Shown here piece by piece: positions 26,440 to 35,032 of a stretch of 35,032 nucleotides of DNA. Made by a program: the position numbers and the translations under genes. Origin of the DNA: Peptoniphilus timonensis JC401 (lineage in GTDB: Bacteria > Bacillota > Clostridia > Tissierellales > Peptoniphilaceae). Below the pieces are notes generated by a model. The model was not told where the DNA came from and did no database searches. It saw only the letters and a program-made list of their open reading frames with translations. Each line of letters opens with the position of its first letter. The stretch's first letter is position 1. The stretch spans positions 448,780 to 483,811 of the forward strand of contig NZ_HE978593.1 in NCBI RefSeq assembly GCF_000312025.1. Direction: 5' to 3'.

Positions 26440-29400
26440 TTGATATTATTAAGAGATATTTTACAAAAACTAGATTCTCCTCATGAAAATATATCCGAGG
26501 AAATTGTAATTGAATCTATAAAAAGAAATAAGCTTTCTGGAGAGGTATTCTTTGTTATAAGTTCAAAAAAAGAACTTGAATTAAATTTTAAAGATGAAAT
26601 TAAAAATATTTTTTCAAGTAATTTAAATAATTATAAAATTCATATTGATTATAAATCATCTTCTCTTTATACAAGTGAAGATGATTTAATTTGTGCCGAA
26701 ATTTTAAAATACAATCCATCTTCAAAAATTTGGATAAAAGATATAATAATAAATAAAAATGAAAAAATTAATAATATAGAAATTATTATGCCTAGCGAAG
26801 AGGCTTATTATAGTTTAAGTCAAAATGGATTTGCATCTTATCTTGAGAATGAATTAAAGGTTTTTTCATCTTATAAAGTTAAATTTTCATTTTCTGAAAA
26901 TAAGCTAGAAGAAAATAATATAGAATCTTTTATTACAAAAATTGACGAAGCAGAAGAAGTTATTTCTACAAAACATGAAATTGAAGTTAAGACTAAATCT
27001 GAAAATAAAGAAAAAGAAAAAAAAATAAAGAAATCAAACTCCTATGGCAAGAAAGATATTGATGTAATTGAAAGACTAATAGACGTAAATGTCAATTCTC
27101 AAAAAGTTACTGTAGAAGTTGATATATTTAATGTTGAGAGCCGTGAATTAAAAAATGGAAACTTTTTAATTGCTCTTTCTATCACTGATTACACATCTTC
27201 AACTTTAGCAAAAATATTTCTAAAACCAGAAAAAGCAGAAGAATTTTTGGAAAGTTTTAGAGAAGGGGATCACGTTTTAATAACAGGCAATGTTTCCTAT
27301 GATAACTTTTCAAGATGTGAAACAATTATGCTTAGGTATATTGAAAAAAAAGATAAGATTATAAGAATGGATTACAGTGATGAAAAGAGAACTGAATTTA
27401 GAATTCATTCAAAAATGTCTCAAATGTCTGGTGTCACATCTTTTACTGATTTTGCAAAAAGAGCAAAAGTATGGGGACATGATGCAATAGCAATAGCAGA
27501 TACTAATGATGTCCAAGGTTTTCCAGAAGCAATGGAAGCAGGAGATGAAACTGGTTTAAAAATAATTTATGGTACAGATATTAATTTTGTAGATGATTTT
27601 GAAAAAATAGTTACAAATTATGATAGAGATAAAAGATACAACACTTATGTTGTTTTTGATATTGAAACCACAGGACTTTCTTCGAGAAATGATAAAATTA
27701 CTGAAATTGGTGCTGTAAAAATTAAAGATGGAATTATCACAGATAGATTTTCACAGCTAATTAATCCTGAAAAAGAAATTCCTCAAGTAGTTGTTGAATT
27801 GACAGGAATTAGTAATTCACTTGTTGAGAATGAACCAACTATTGAAAAAGTTATTCCAGAGTTTTATGAATTTGCAAAAGATGCAGTTCTTGTTGCGCAT
27901 AATGCTAAGTTTGATATTTCTTTTATCAGAAGAGAGTACAAAAATAATAATATAGAATTTAATCATCCAATACTTGACACTCTTGTATTAGCAAGAGCTA
28001 CTATGACCCATATGAAAAGATTTAACTTAGGGACTCTATGTAAGAATTTAGGCGTTTCTTTAGTTGGAGCTCATAGAGCAGTAAATGATGCTGAAGCTAC
28101 TGCTGACGTTTTTATTAAATTAGTTGAAAAAATAAAAAGAGAAGAAGAATTCAATTTTGATAATCTAAATAAACATATTAAAAACACAGATTCTAAACGA
28201 CTGTTTGAGTCATCTTTGCTATTAATTGTTAAAGATGAAGTTGGTTTGAAAAATTTATATAAACTTATTTCTGAATCTCACATGGAATATTTTAATTTTT
28301 CAGCAAAAGTACCAAGAAGTCTTTTAAATAAGTATAGAGAAGGTATATTAGTTGGATCGGGTAACGCAAATTCTGAACTTTTTGACGCAATTTATAGAAT
28401 GTGTCCTCACGAAGAATTGTTAAAAATTGCAAGATACTACGATTTTTTAGAAATTCAGCCTGCAAGTGATAATATAATGGCAATTGAAGATGGTAAATTT
28501 ACAATTGAAGATATCAGGTTAATTAATAAAGAAATTTTTTCTATAGGTAAAGAACTTAATATACCTGTTATAGCCGATTCTGACACTTACTATTTGGAAG
28601 AGGATGATGATGTTTTAAGACGAATTGTCCTTAATGGAAAACCTGGAAGACCAGACCCTCAAGCAAGTAGAAATCAAAAATTTTATTTTAAAAGTACAGA
28701 AGAAATGCTAGATGAATTTTCTTATTTAGGAGAAGATAATTCATATAAAGTTGTTGTTGAAAATACGAAATTTTTAAAGGATTCTATAAAAGATATTAAA
28801 CCTATACCAGATGGTAAATATCCTCCAGTTATAGAAGGATCAGATCAGTCTTTAAGAGAGATGACTTATAAAAAAGCTCATGAAATTTATGGAGATGATC
28901 TTCCAAAAATAGTTGAAGATAGGTTAGAAAAGGAATTAAAATCCATAATATCTAATGGTTACTCTGTTTTATATATAATTGCACAAAAACTAGTAAAAAA
29001 ATCTAATGACGATGGATTTTTAGTAGGATCAAGAGGGTCTGTTGGTTCATCCTTTGTTGCAACTATGGCAGATATAACTGAAGTAAATCCTCTTCCACCA
29101 CATTATATTTGTCCAAATTGTAAATATTCTGAGTTTACAAAGGATTTAACCTATGGAAGTGGAGTTGATATGCCAGATAAAACGTGTCCAAAATGTGGAA
29201 GTCCGTTAAAAAAAGATGGTCATAACATTCCTTTTGAAGTGTTTTTGGGATTCTATGGTGACAAAGAACCAGATATAGATTTGAATTTTGCTGGAGAATA
29301 TCAACCTAGGGCACACAAATATACAGAAGAATTGTTTGGAGAAGGCTATGTATTTAGAGCAGGAACTATTGGAAAAATTGCAGAAAAGACTGCTTATGGT

Positions 29401-30686
29401 TATGTAAAAAATATTTTGAAAATAAAAATATTTCTCCAATTGAAGTTGATAGATTATCCAGAGCAATAACAGATGGAAAAAGGACAAGTGGACAACACCC
29501 TGGTGGAGTTATGATTGTTCCTAAAACAAATTCTATTTTTGATTTTACACCAATACAATATCCAGCAGATGATCCAAGTTCTGGAGTAATAACTACACAT
29601 TTTGATTATAACTTTATTCATGGAAAAATATTAAAACTTGATATACTTGGACACGATGGTCCTACAATTATAAAAATGCTTGAGGATTTTACTGGAATAG
29701 ATTCAAATTCAATTAGATTTGATGATGAAAAAACCTTATCTATCTTTAATAGTGCAGAAATATTTAATATGGATGAAGATATTTTTTCTTGTAAGACAGG
29801 AACTCTTGGAATTCCAGAATTTGGAACATCTTTTGTAATCTCTATGCTTCTTGAAACAAAACCAAAGAATTTTGCGGACCTTGTTAGAATTTCTGGTCTA
29901 TCACACGGTACAGATGTTTGGATATCAAATGCACAAGAATTAGTTGATTCAGGTAGAGCTGAACTAAAAGATGTTATTGCTACTAGAGAAGATATAATGG
30001 TTTATCTTATAAATGCTGGTGCAGAAAATAAAATGGCATTCGATACAATGGAAAAAGTAAGAAAAGGAAAGGGACTTACAGAAGAACAGGAAAGTATAAT
30101 GAAAAATTTAGACTTGCCTGAATGGTATATAGATTCCTGTAAAAAAATTAAGTATATGTTTCCAAAAGCACATGCTGTTGCTTATGTTATGTTATCTTTC
30201 AGAATTGCATACTATAAGTTAAATTATCCTTTGGCTTTTTATGCGACATTTTTCACTATTAAATTAAATGATTTTAATGGAGAAAGTATAATTGAAGGCC
30301 CTAATTTCTTAAAAAATAGAATTAAAATTTTAAAAGAAATAGAAAAACCTACTGCCAAAGATAAGGGAGAAATAAGAGTTTCTGAAGTTGCTCTTGAAAT
30401 GTATGCTAGAGGATTTGAATTTTTACAAGCAGATATTTATAAGTCTAAAGCATCTGAATTTACAATAGAAGACGGAAAAATTAGAATGCCTCTTAGGGCA
30501 ATCCCAGGTATTGGAGAAAATTGTGCCAAGAATATTGAAGAAGAATCAAAAAAATCTAAGTATTTATCCATTGAAGATTTTTCAAAAAGAACTAAAGCTG
30601 GTAATTCTGTAATATCAATTTTACAAAAAAATGCTATGCTTGAAAATCTTGACGAAACTAATCAAATTTCATTATTTAATTTTTGA
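26440..30686 (+). CDS. polC: DNA polymerase III alpha subunit, PolC type, with one apparent frameshift
   Basis: This is the replicative polymerase of low-GC Gram-positives, about 1415 residues once rejoined. I prefer TTG 26440, which has GGTGAT at good spacing, over the in-frame TTG at 26419. Order: N-terminal region, OB fold (around 27110-27350), PHP-like domain (27390 onward), DEDDh exonuclease (FDIETTG, AHNAKFD, HRAVNDAEATAD), second PHP part, polymerase core with zinc-binding CPNC...CPKC and catalytic PDIDLNF. The frame breaks near 29412 and continues one frame over as YFENKNISP and TSGQHPGGVMIVP. One missing T (aaat-t-atttt) explains it. The C-terminal part to 30686 contains KAHAVAYV and the helix-hairpin-helix IPGIGENCAKNI. 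The exonuclease is intact, but PHP metal ligands look degenerate. Confidence 0.95.
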
Positions 30687-30690
30687 AAAC

Positions 30691-30718
30691 TTGTATTTGT
30701 CGCAATTTGTGTTATAAT
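30691..30718 (+). promoter_or_regulatory. Promoter upstream of rimP-nusA
   Basis: TTGTAT (30691-30696), a 16-base spacer and a perfect TATAAT (30713-30718) preceded by TGT (extended -10) are present. It lies just after the polC stop and before the hairpin at 30744. Confidence 0.72.
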
Positions 30719-30743
30719 TTAATAAAGAAAGATATTTTAGTGT

Positions 30744-30774
30744 AAAGAGTGGGTTGTCCCACTCTTTGTTTTTT
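30744..30774 (+). terminator. Terminator-like hairpin in the rimP-nusA leader
   Basis: A 10-bp perfect stem AAAGAGTGGG/CCCACTCTTT with a TTGT loop is followed by G and six T. It lies downstream of the promoter at 30691-30718 and 16 bases before the rimP start. It can end polC transcripts and also attenuate the rimP operon. Confidence 0.9.
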
Positions 30775-30790
30775 AGTAGTGAGGTGTTAA

Positions 30791-31252
30791 GTGAATAAAA
30801 AAGAATTAAAAAAAGAAATTTACCCACTAGCTGAAGAGGTAGCAGAAGAACTTGGCTACGAAATTGTAGACATAGAATTTCAAAATGGATCAAAGCATGA
30901 TCTTTTGTCAATTTTTATTTATAAAAAAGATGGCATTGATCTAAATGACTGCACAGATATGAGTAGGAATTTAGAAAAAAAATTAGATAATTTAGAAATA
31001 TTAGAAAATCCTTATTATCTTGAGATTTCTTCGCCGGGACTTGATAGACCTTTAAAAACAAAAGATGACTATAGAAGAAATATTGGAAATGAAGTTGATG
31101 TAAAACTTTATGCCCCAATAGACGGAAAAAAAGAATTTAGTTTTGTTTTAGACAAATATGATGATGAATATGTTTATTGTAAAATTGATGATCAAGAGCT
31201 ATCAATTCCAATAAAATCTATTTCATCAATGAAACAAACTATTAAATTTTAA
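30791..31252 (+). CDS. rimP: Ribosome maturation factor RimP
   Basis: This 153-residue protein is needed for 30S subunit maturation. The N-terminal KH-like half contains GYEIVDIEFQ and FIYKKDGIDLNDC, then the ISSPGLDRPLK signature (about 76-86). A C-terminal SH3-like barrel follows. The start is GTG at 30791 with GAGGTG upstream. It leads the conserved rimP-nusA-ylxR-infB operon and is preceded by its own promoter and a terminator-like hairpin. Confidence 0.96.
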   Translation: MNKKELKKEIYPLAEEVAEELGYEIVDIEFQNGSKHDLLSIFIYKKDGIDLNDCTDMSRNLEKKLDNLEILENPYYLEISSPGLDRPLKTKDDYRRNIGNEVDVKLYAPIDGKKEFSFVLDKYDDEYVYCKIDDQELSIPIKSISSMKQTIKF

Positions 31253-31263
31253 TGGAGGAATAT

Positions 31264-32550
31264 ATGAACCAAGAGTTTATAGATGCTTTGAATGAAATAG
31301 AGAAAGAAAAAGGAATTTCTAAAGAAATAATATTTGAGGCTTTGGAGTCAGCTTTAGTTTCAAGCTATAGAAAAAACTATGGAACATCTGAAAATGTTAT
31401 TGTGAATATGGATAGAGAAACTGGTGAAATTAAGTTATTTGCATCTAAAAATGTTGTTGAAGAAGTTGAGGATCCTCAACTTGAGATATCACTTGATGAA
31501 GCTAAGAAAATTGACCCAGACTATACAATAGGGGATGTTTACAACTTACAAATTCATCCGAAGAATTTTGGTAGAATTGCTGCACAAACTGCTAAGCAAG
31601 TTGTCATTCAAAGAATTAAAGATGCAGAAAGAGATATTGTTTTTGATGAGTATGTTGAAAGAGAGAAAGAAATCATAACAGGAGTAGTACAAAGAAAGTC
31701 CTATAATAATGTATATGTTGATTTAGGAACAACTGAAGCTATTCTACCTTATGGGGAACAAATAAATGGAGAATCCTACAATCATGGTGATAGATATAAG
31801 ATGCTAATTCTTTCTGTAGAAAAATCTACAAAAGGTCCACAAATCGTTCTTTCAAGATCTCACCCAGATTTAATTAAAAGACTTTTTGAATTGGAAATCC
31901 CTGAAGTTAGTGAAGGAATTGTAGAAATCTACTCTATCTCAAGAGAAGCTGGATCAAGAACAAAAATTGCAGTATTTTCAAGAGATCCAGAAGTTGATCC
32001 TTTAGGAGCTTGTGTAGGATACAAAGGACAAAGAGTTAACGCAATTGTTGATGAAATCGATAATGAAAAAATAGATATAGTTATATTTGAAAAAGAAGTA
32101 GATAAATTTATAGCCAATTCTCTAAGTCCTTCTAAAGTTGAAAAAGTGTTTATTAATGAAGCTGAAAAATCTGCACTTGCTATAGTTCCTGATTATCAAC
32201 TTTCTCTAGCTATTGGTAAAGAAGGTCAAAATGTAAGACTTGCTGCCAAACTAACAGGATGGAAAATTGATATAAAATCTAATCTTCAATTTGAAGAATA
32301 TCTAGAAGAAAGAAATATTACTGAAGAAGAGTTAAGAGAAGAATTTGAAAATTCTAAAAAAGATAGTTCAGAAGGTAATGAAGAAAATAGTGAAGAAACT
32401 TTAGAAAATCAAGATAATTTAGGTAATAATCTAGATGACAAGGAAGAATTTAATATAGAAAATTCTCATAATGAAGATGAAAGTTCTTTAGAAATTGAAG
32501 AAGAGGAATTAGAAACAGAAACTTCTACTACTGATGAAGAGGAAATATAA
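31264..32550 (+). CDS. nusA: Transcription termination/antitermination factor NusA
   Basis: This 428-residue RNA polymerase-binding factor has an N-terminal domain (1-125), an S1 domain (about 132-200, GVVQRKSYNNVYVDLG) and KH1 with GYKGQRVNAI. KH2 has SIGKEGQNVRLAAKLTGW near residue 317. The last 80 residues are a strongly acidic tail. The true start is ATG 31264, five bases after GGAGG; the in-frame ATG 31252 overlapping the rimP stop would bury the ribosome binding site. NusA may influence the hairpin at the head of its own operon. Confidence 0.97.
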   Translation: MNQEFIDALNEIEKEKGISKEIIFEALESALVSSYRKNYGTSENVIVNMDRETGEIKLFASKNVVEEVEDPQLEISLDEAKKIDPDYTIGDVYNLQIHPKNFGRIAAQTAKQVVIQRIKDAERDIVFDEYVEREKEIITGVVQRKSYNNVYVDLGTTEAILPYGEQINGESYNHGDRYKMLILSVEKSTKGPQIVLSRSHPDLIKRLFELEIPEVSEGIVEIYSISREAGSRTKIAVFSRDPEVDPLGACVGYKGQRVNAIVDEIDNEKIDIVIFEKEVDKFIANSLSPSKVEKVFINEAEKSALAIVPDYQLSLAIGKEGQNVRLAAKLTGWKIDIKSNLQFEEYLEERNITEEELREEFENSKKDSSEGNEENSEETLENQDNLGNNLDDKEEFNIENSHNEDESSLEIEEEELETETSTTDEEEI

Positions 32551-32575
32551 AATTCTTAATTTAATGGAGTAAACA

Positions 32576-32839
32576 ATGACTAAAATTAGGAAGATTCCTA
32601 TGCGAACTTGTATAGGATGTAAAGAACAAAAGGCAAAAAAAGATTTAATCAGAGTTGTAAAAAACAAAGATGATGAAATCTTTATAGATAAAAGTGGAAA
32701 GGCAAATGGAAGAGGAGCTTATTTATGTAATGACAAAAGTTGTTTAGAGAAAGCGATAAAGTCAAAAGCTTTAAATAGGGCGTTTACGACAGAAATTAGT
32801 GAGGAAGTCTATGAAAAACTAATTGAGTCTGTAGATTAA
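32576..32839 (+). CDS. rnpM: RNase P modulator RnpM (YlxR family)
   Basis: This 87-residue YlxR protein has the typical PMRTCIGCKEQK start, the KANGRGAYLC signature and a late cysteine in KSCLEKA. YlxR proteins bind RNA and, in B. subtilis, modulate RNase P. GGAG precedes the ATG. The gene lies in the standard slot after nusA. The L7Ae-like ylxQ that usually follows is missing. Confidence 0.95.
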   Translation: MTKIRKIPMRTCIGCKEQKAKKDLIRVVKNKDDEIFIDKSGKANGRGAYLCNDKSCLEKAIKSKALNRAFTTEISEEVYEKLIESVD

Positions 32840-32862
32840 GCTCTTTCTAGGAGGTGTTCAAT

Positions 32863-35032
32863 TTGTCAAAAATTAGAGTACATGCGTTGGCAAAAGATCT
32901 TGGTATAACAAGTAAGGAATTAATCGCAAAGCTAACTGAACTTGAAATATCTGTAAAAAATCATATGTCAACTTTAGATAGTGCTGATGAAGAAAGAGTA
33001 AGGAATTTATATAAACATAATTCCCATAAAAATGAATCTCCTGTAAAGAATAATGATTCTAATATTAAGAGAGATGAAAACAAAAAGTCTGATTCTAATA
33101 AAAAATTTAAAGAAAAGAAGTCAGAAAATAATTCTATAAATAAGAAAGAGAACAATAAAAAATCTTCTAATCAAACTAATAATTCTAATAATAGAAAAGA
33201 AGATAAAGATAATTCTTTTAAAAATAAAAATTCAAAAAACAAAAAGAAAAAGGCTAAAAATAAAGATAATAATGAAAATAACAACTCCTTTAAAAGAGAT
33301 TTAACAAAAAAGAAACCTAAGAAAAAAGTTAAATCAAAACATAGAGTTGAAGAAGAAGATAAGGGAGATGATTCTATAACAGTGATTGCACCTATAACAG
33401 TAAAAGATTTTGCGAACCAACTTGGTGTATCTGTTTCCACAGTTATTACAAAGTTAATTGGTCTTGGAGTAATGGCAAATCAAAATCAAAGTATTGATGA
33501 AGATACTTGTATATTGCTAGCTGATGAACTTGGAATTGAAATCGAAATAGAAGCTCCAAATCTTGATGAGTCAGTTGAAGAAGAATATGGGTTATTAAAA
33601 AAAGATAGAGAAAGAGACCTAAAATCTAGACCACCTGTTGTAACAGTAATGGGTCACGTTGACCATGGTAAGACATCCCTATTAGATTCAATTAAAAAAA
33701 CTCATGTAACTCAATCAGAAGCTGGTGGAATTACTCAACATATAGGAGCATACACAGTTAATTTATCTGGAAAGAAGATAACTTTCTTAGATACTCCTGG
33801 TCACGAAGCCTTCACATCTATGAGACTAAGAGGAGCTCAAACTACAGATATAGCAGTTCTTGTTGTAGCGGCAGATGATGGTGTTATGCCTCAAACTATT
33901 GAAGCAATTTCACACGCTAGATCTGCTGATGTACCTATTATTGTAGCTATCACAAAAATTGATAAACCAGAAGGAAATCCTGAAAGGGTAAAGCAAGAAT
34001 TAATGAACGAAAATCTTGTGCCAGAAGAATGGGGTGGCGACACAATAGTTGTTGGAGTTTCATCTAAATCTGGTGAAGGTATTGACGAACTTCTTGAAAT
34101 GATTCTTTTAGTTGCAGAAATGCGTGAATTAAAAGCAAATCCTAACAGACGTGCAATTGGTACAATAATTGAAGCTAATCTTGATAAGGCAAAGGGACCA
34201 ATGGCCACAATTCTTATAAAAAATGGTACTTTAAGATTCGGAGATGCCATTGTATCAGGTACTTGTTCTGGAAGAATTAGAGCTATGGAAGATGATAAGG
34301 GCAAAAAAGTCAAAAAAGCCGGTCCATCTATGCCAGTTGTAATTCTTGGATTAAATGACGTTCCAAATGCAGGAGACACTATTTATGCGGTAAAGGACGA
34401 TAAAACAGCTAAAGCTATTGCTGATAAAAACACAGAAATTTCAAGAGAAAAAAGATTAAGTCAAACTACTAAAATAAGTCTTGACAACTTATTCGAAAAA
34501 ATTTCTGAAGAAGATGTAAAAGAACTTAATATTGTTGTTAAAGGTGACGTAAAGGGTTCTGTTGAAGCTCTTAACCAATCTTTGTTAAAACTTTCTACCG
34601 AAGAAGTTAAAATTTCTGTAATTCACTCAGGTGTTGGTGGAATTAATGAATCAGATGTCACTCTTGCTTCTGCATCTAATGCTATTGTAATAGGATTTAA
34701 TGTAAGACCAAATATTAATGCAATTGAACTTGCTAAAACTGAAGATGTTGAAATTAGAACTTACAGAGTTATCTACGAAATCATTAATGACATTGAACAA
34801 GCTGCTAAAGGTATGCTTGATCCAGATATAGTTGAAGAAATCCTTGGAAGATGTGAAATAAGACAAACATTTAAGCTACCAAATAATCAAATGGTTGCAG
34901 GTGTTTATGTTCTAAGTGGTAAAATTTTGAGAAATTCAAAAGTTAAAGTCTTAAGAGATGATGTTGTTATTCACGAAGGAGATATTGCTTCACTAAAGAG
35001 ATTTAAAGATGATGCTAAAGAACTTGCAACGG
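32863..35032 (+). CDS. infB: Translation initiation factor IF-2 (C-terminus outside window)
   Basis: The frame opens at TTG 32863, preceded by AGGAGGTG, and stays open to the window end (723 codons). Domains: IF2N (KIRVHALAKDLGITSKEL, residues 3-20), a long Lys/Asn/Ser-rich linker (about 48-165), and a second IF2N (TVKDFANQLGVSV). The GTPase follows, with GHVDHGKT (264-271), DTPGHEAF (from 310) and TKID (364-367, where most IF-2 proteins have NKID). Domain II and domain III (VKGDVKGSVEAL) come next, then the start of domain IV. IF-2 delivers fMet-tRNA to the 30S subunit. Only the last part of the fMet-tRNA-binding region is lacking. Confidence 0.97.
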   Translation, partial: MSKIRVHALAKDLGITSKELIAKLTELEISVKNHMSTLDSADEERVRNLYKHNSHKNESPVKNNDSNIKRDENKKSDSNKKFKEKKSENNSINKKENNKKSSNQTNNSNNRKEDKDNSFKNKNSKNKKKKAKNKDNNENNNSFKRDLTKKKPKKKVKSKHRVEEEDKGDDSITVIAPITVKDFANQLGVSVSTVITKLIGLGVMANQNQSIDEDTCILLADELGIEIEIEAPNLDESVEEEYGLLKKDRERDLKSRPPVVTVMGHVDHGKTSLLDSIKKTHVTQSEAGGITQHIGAYTVNLSGKKITFLDTPGHEAFTSMRLRGAQTTDIAVLVVAADDGVMPQTIEAISHARSADVPIIVAITKIDKPEGNPERVKQELMNENLVPEEWGGDTIVVGVSSKSGEGIDELLEMILLVAEMRELKANPNRRAIGTIIEANLDKAKGPMATILIKNGTLRFGDAIVSGTCSGRIRAMEDDKGKKVKKAGPSMPVVILGLNDVPNAGDTIYAVKDDKTAKAIADKNTEISREKRLSQTTKISLDNLFEKISEEDVKELNIVVKGDVKGSVEALNQSLLKLSTEEVKISVIHSGVGGINESDVTLASASNAIVIGFNVRPNINAIELAKTEDVEIRTYRVIYEIINDIEQAAKGMLDPDIVEEILGRCEIRQTFKLPNNQMVAGVYVLSGKILRNSKVKVLRDDVVIHEGDIASLKRFKDDAKELAT

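Noticed and set aside
29403-29511. Programmed frameshift or split polymerase (intein-like) in polC
   Set aside because: There is no slippery heptamer with downstream pseudoknot, and no intein or split-intein sequence. One missing T restores the conserved PolC sequence exactly.
33891-34379. 162-codon open frame on the minus strand inside infB
   Set aside because: It lies wholly within the conserved IF-2 GTPase region, has no recognisable motif or ribosome binding site, and is a composition-driven shadow frame.
1-35032. tRNA, rRNA, CRISPR, insertion sequence or phage elements
   Set aside because: No cloverleaf-like gap sequence, regular repeat-spacer pattern, terminal inverted repeat or transposase motif was seen in the intergenic regions, all of which are shorter than about 240 bases.

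Overview
The window is a low-GC, AT-rich chromosomal segment from an anaerobic Gram-positive bacterium. The evidence is the PolC-type polymerase, the uppS-cdsA-rseP-ispG-polC-rimP-nusA-ylxR-infB order, the yabB/rsmI pairing, rubrerythrin, and an MEP isoprenoid pathway. Gene content and base composition suggest the Tissierellia/Peptoniphilaceae (Anaerococcus, Peptoniphilus or Helcococcus-like). That placement is an inference from gene order, not from any search. No rRNA, tRNA, insertion sequence, phage gene or CRISPR array was seen. Almost everything is core genome.

Layout. (1) 1-7181, plus strand: the end of deoC, then lgt, queH, a CapA-like metallophosphatase, a YabB/TrmN6-type methyltransferase, rsmI, and a NurA nuclease/HerA ATPase pair, many with overlapping stop/start codons. 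A bidirectional terminator separates them from convergent recX and a GIY-YIG gene (7226-8137, minus). (2) 8264-13244: an envelope module (FHA protein, RodA/FtsW polymerase, penicillin-binding transpeptidase) followed by ispD, ispF and a transaldolase. (3) 13246-17944: glpX, rho, rpmE, prmC, prfA. (4) 18052-18594: rubrerythrin as a single-gene unit, then a broken unknown lipoprotein gene on the minus strand (18720-19796). (5) 20029-25385: rpsB, tsf, pyrH, frr, uppS, cdsA, rseP. (6) 25382-30686: ispG and polC. (7) 30791-35032: rimP, nusA, ylxR(rnpM) and infB, which runs off the window.

The genes form a growth toolkit. It covers translation (S2, L31, EF-Ts, RF1 and its methylase PrmC, RRF, IF2, rRNA and tRNA modification), transcription termination and elongation (Rho, NusA), undecaprenyl and phospholipid precursors (MEP enzymes, UppS, CdsA), peptidoglycan polymerisation, lipoprotein processing, and replication (PolC). 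Six good promoters and seven hairpin terminators can be read by eye. Several terminators lie inside operons (rpsB/tsf, frr/uppS, the rimP leader), suggesting differential expression by read-through.

The most striking global feature is that at least five genes are split by single-base frame changes: rsmI tail, rodA/ftsW, ispG twice, polC, and the lipoprotein twice. Nearly all are consistent with one missing A or T in a short homopolymer. Since polC, ispG and rodA are normally essential, sequencing or assembly error is the simplest reading. I did not find a clearly new system. The best biological leads are the NurA-HerA pair, a PolC whose PHP metal site looks degenerate beside an intact proofreading exonuclease, a promoter-plus-terminator leader in front of rimP-nusA, and the unknown lipoprotein.
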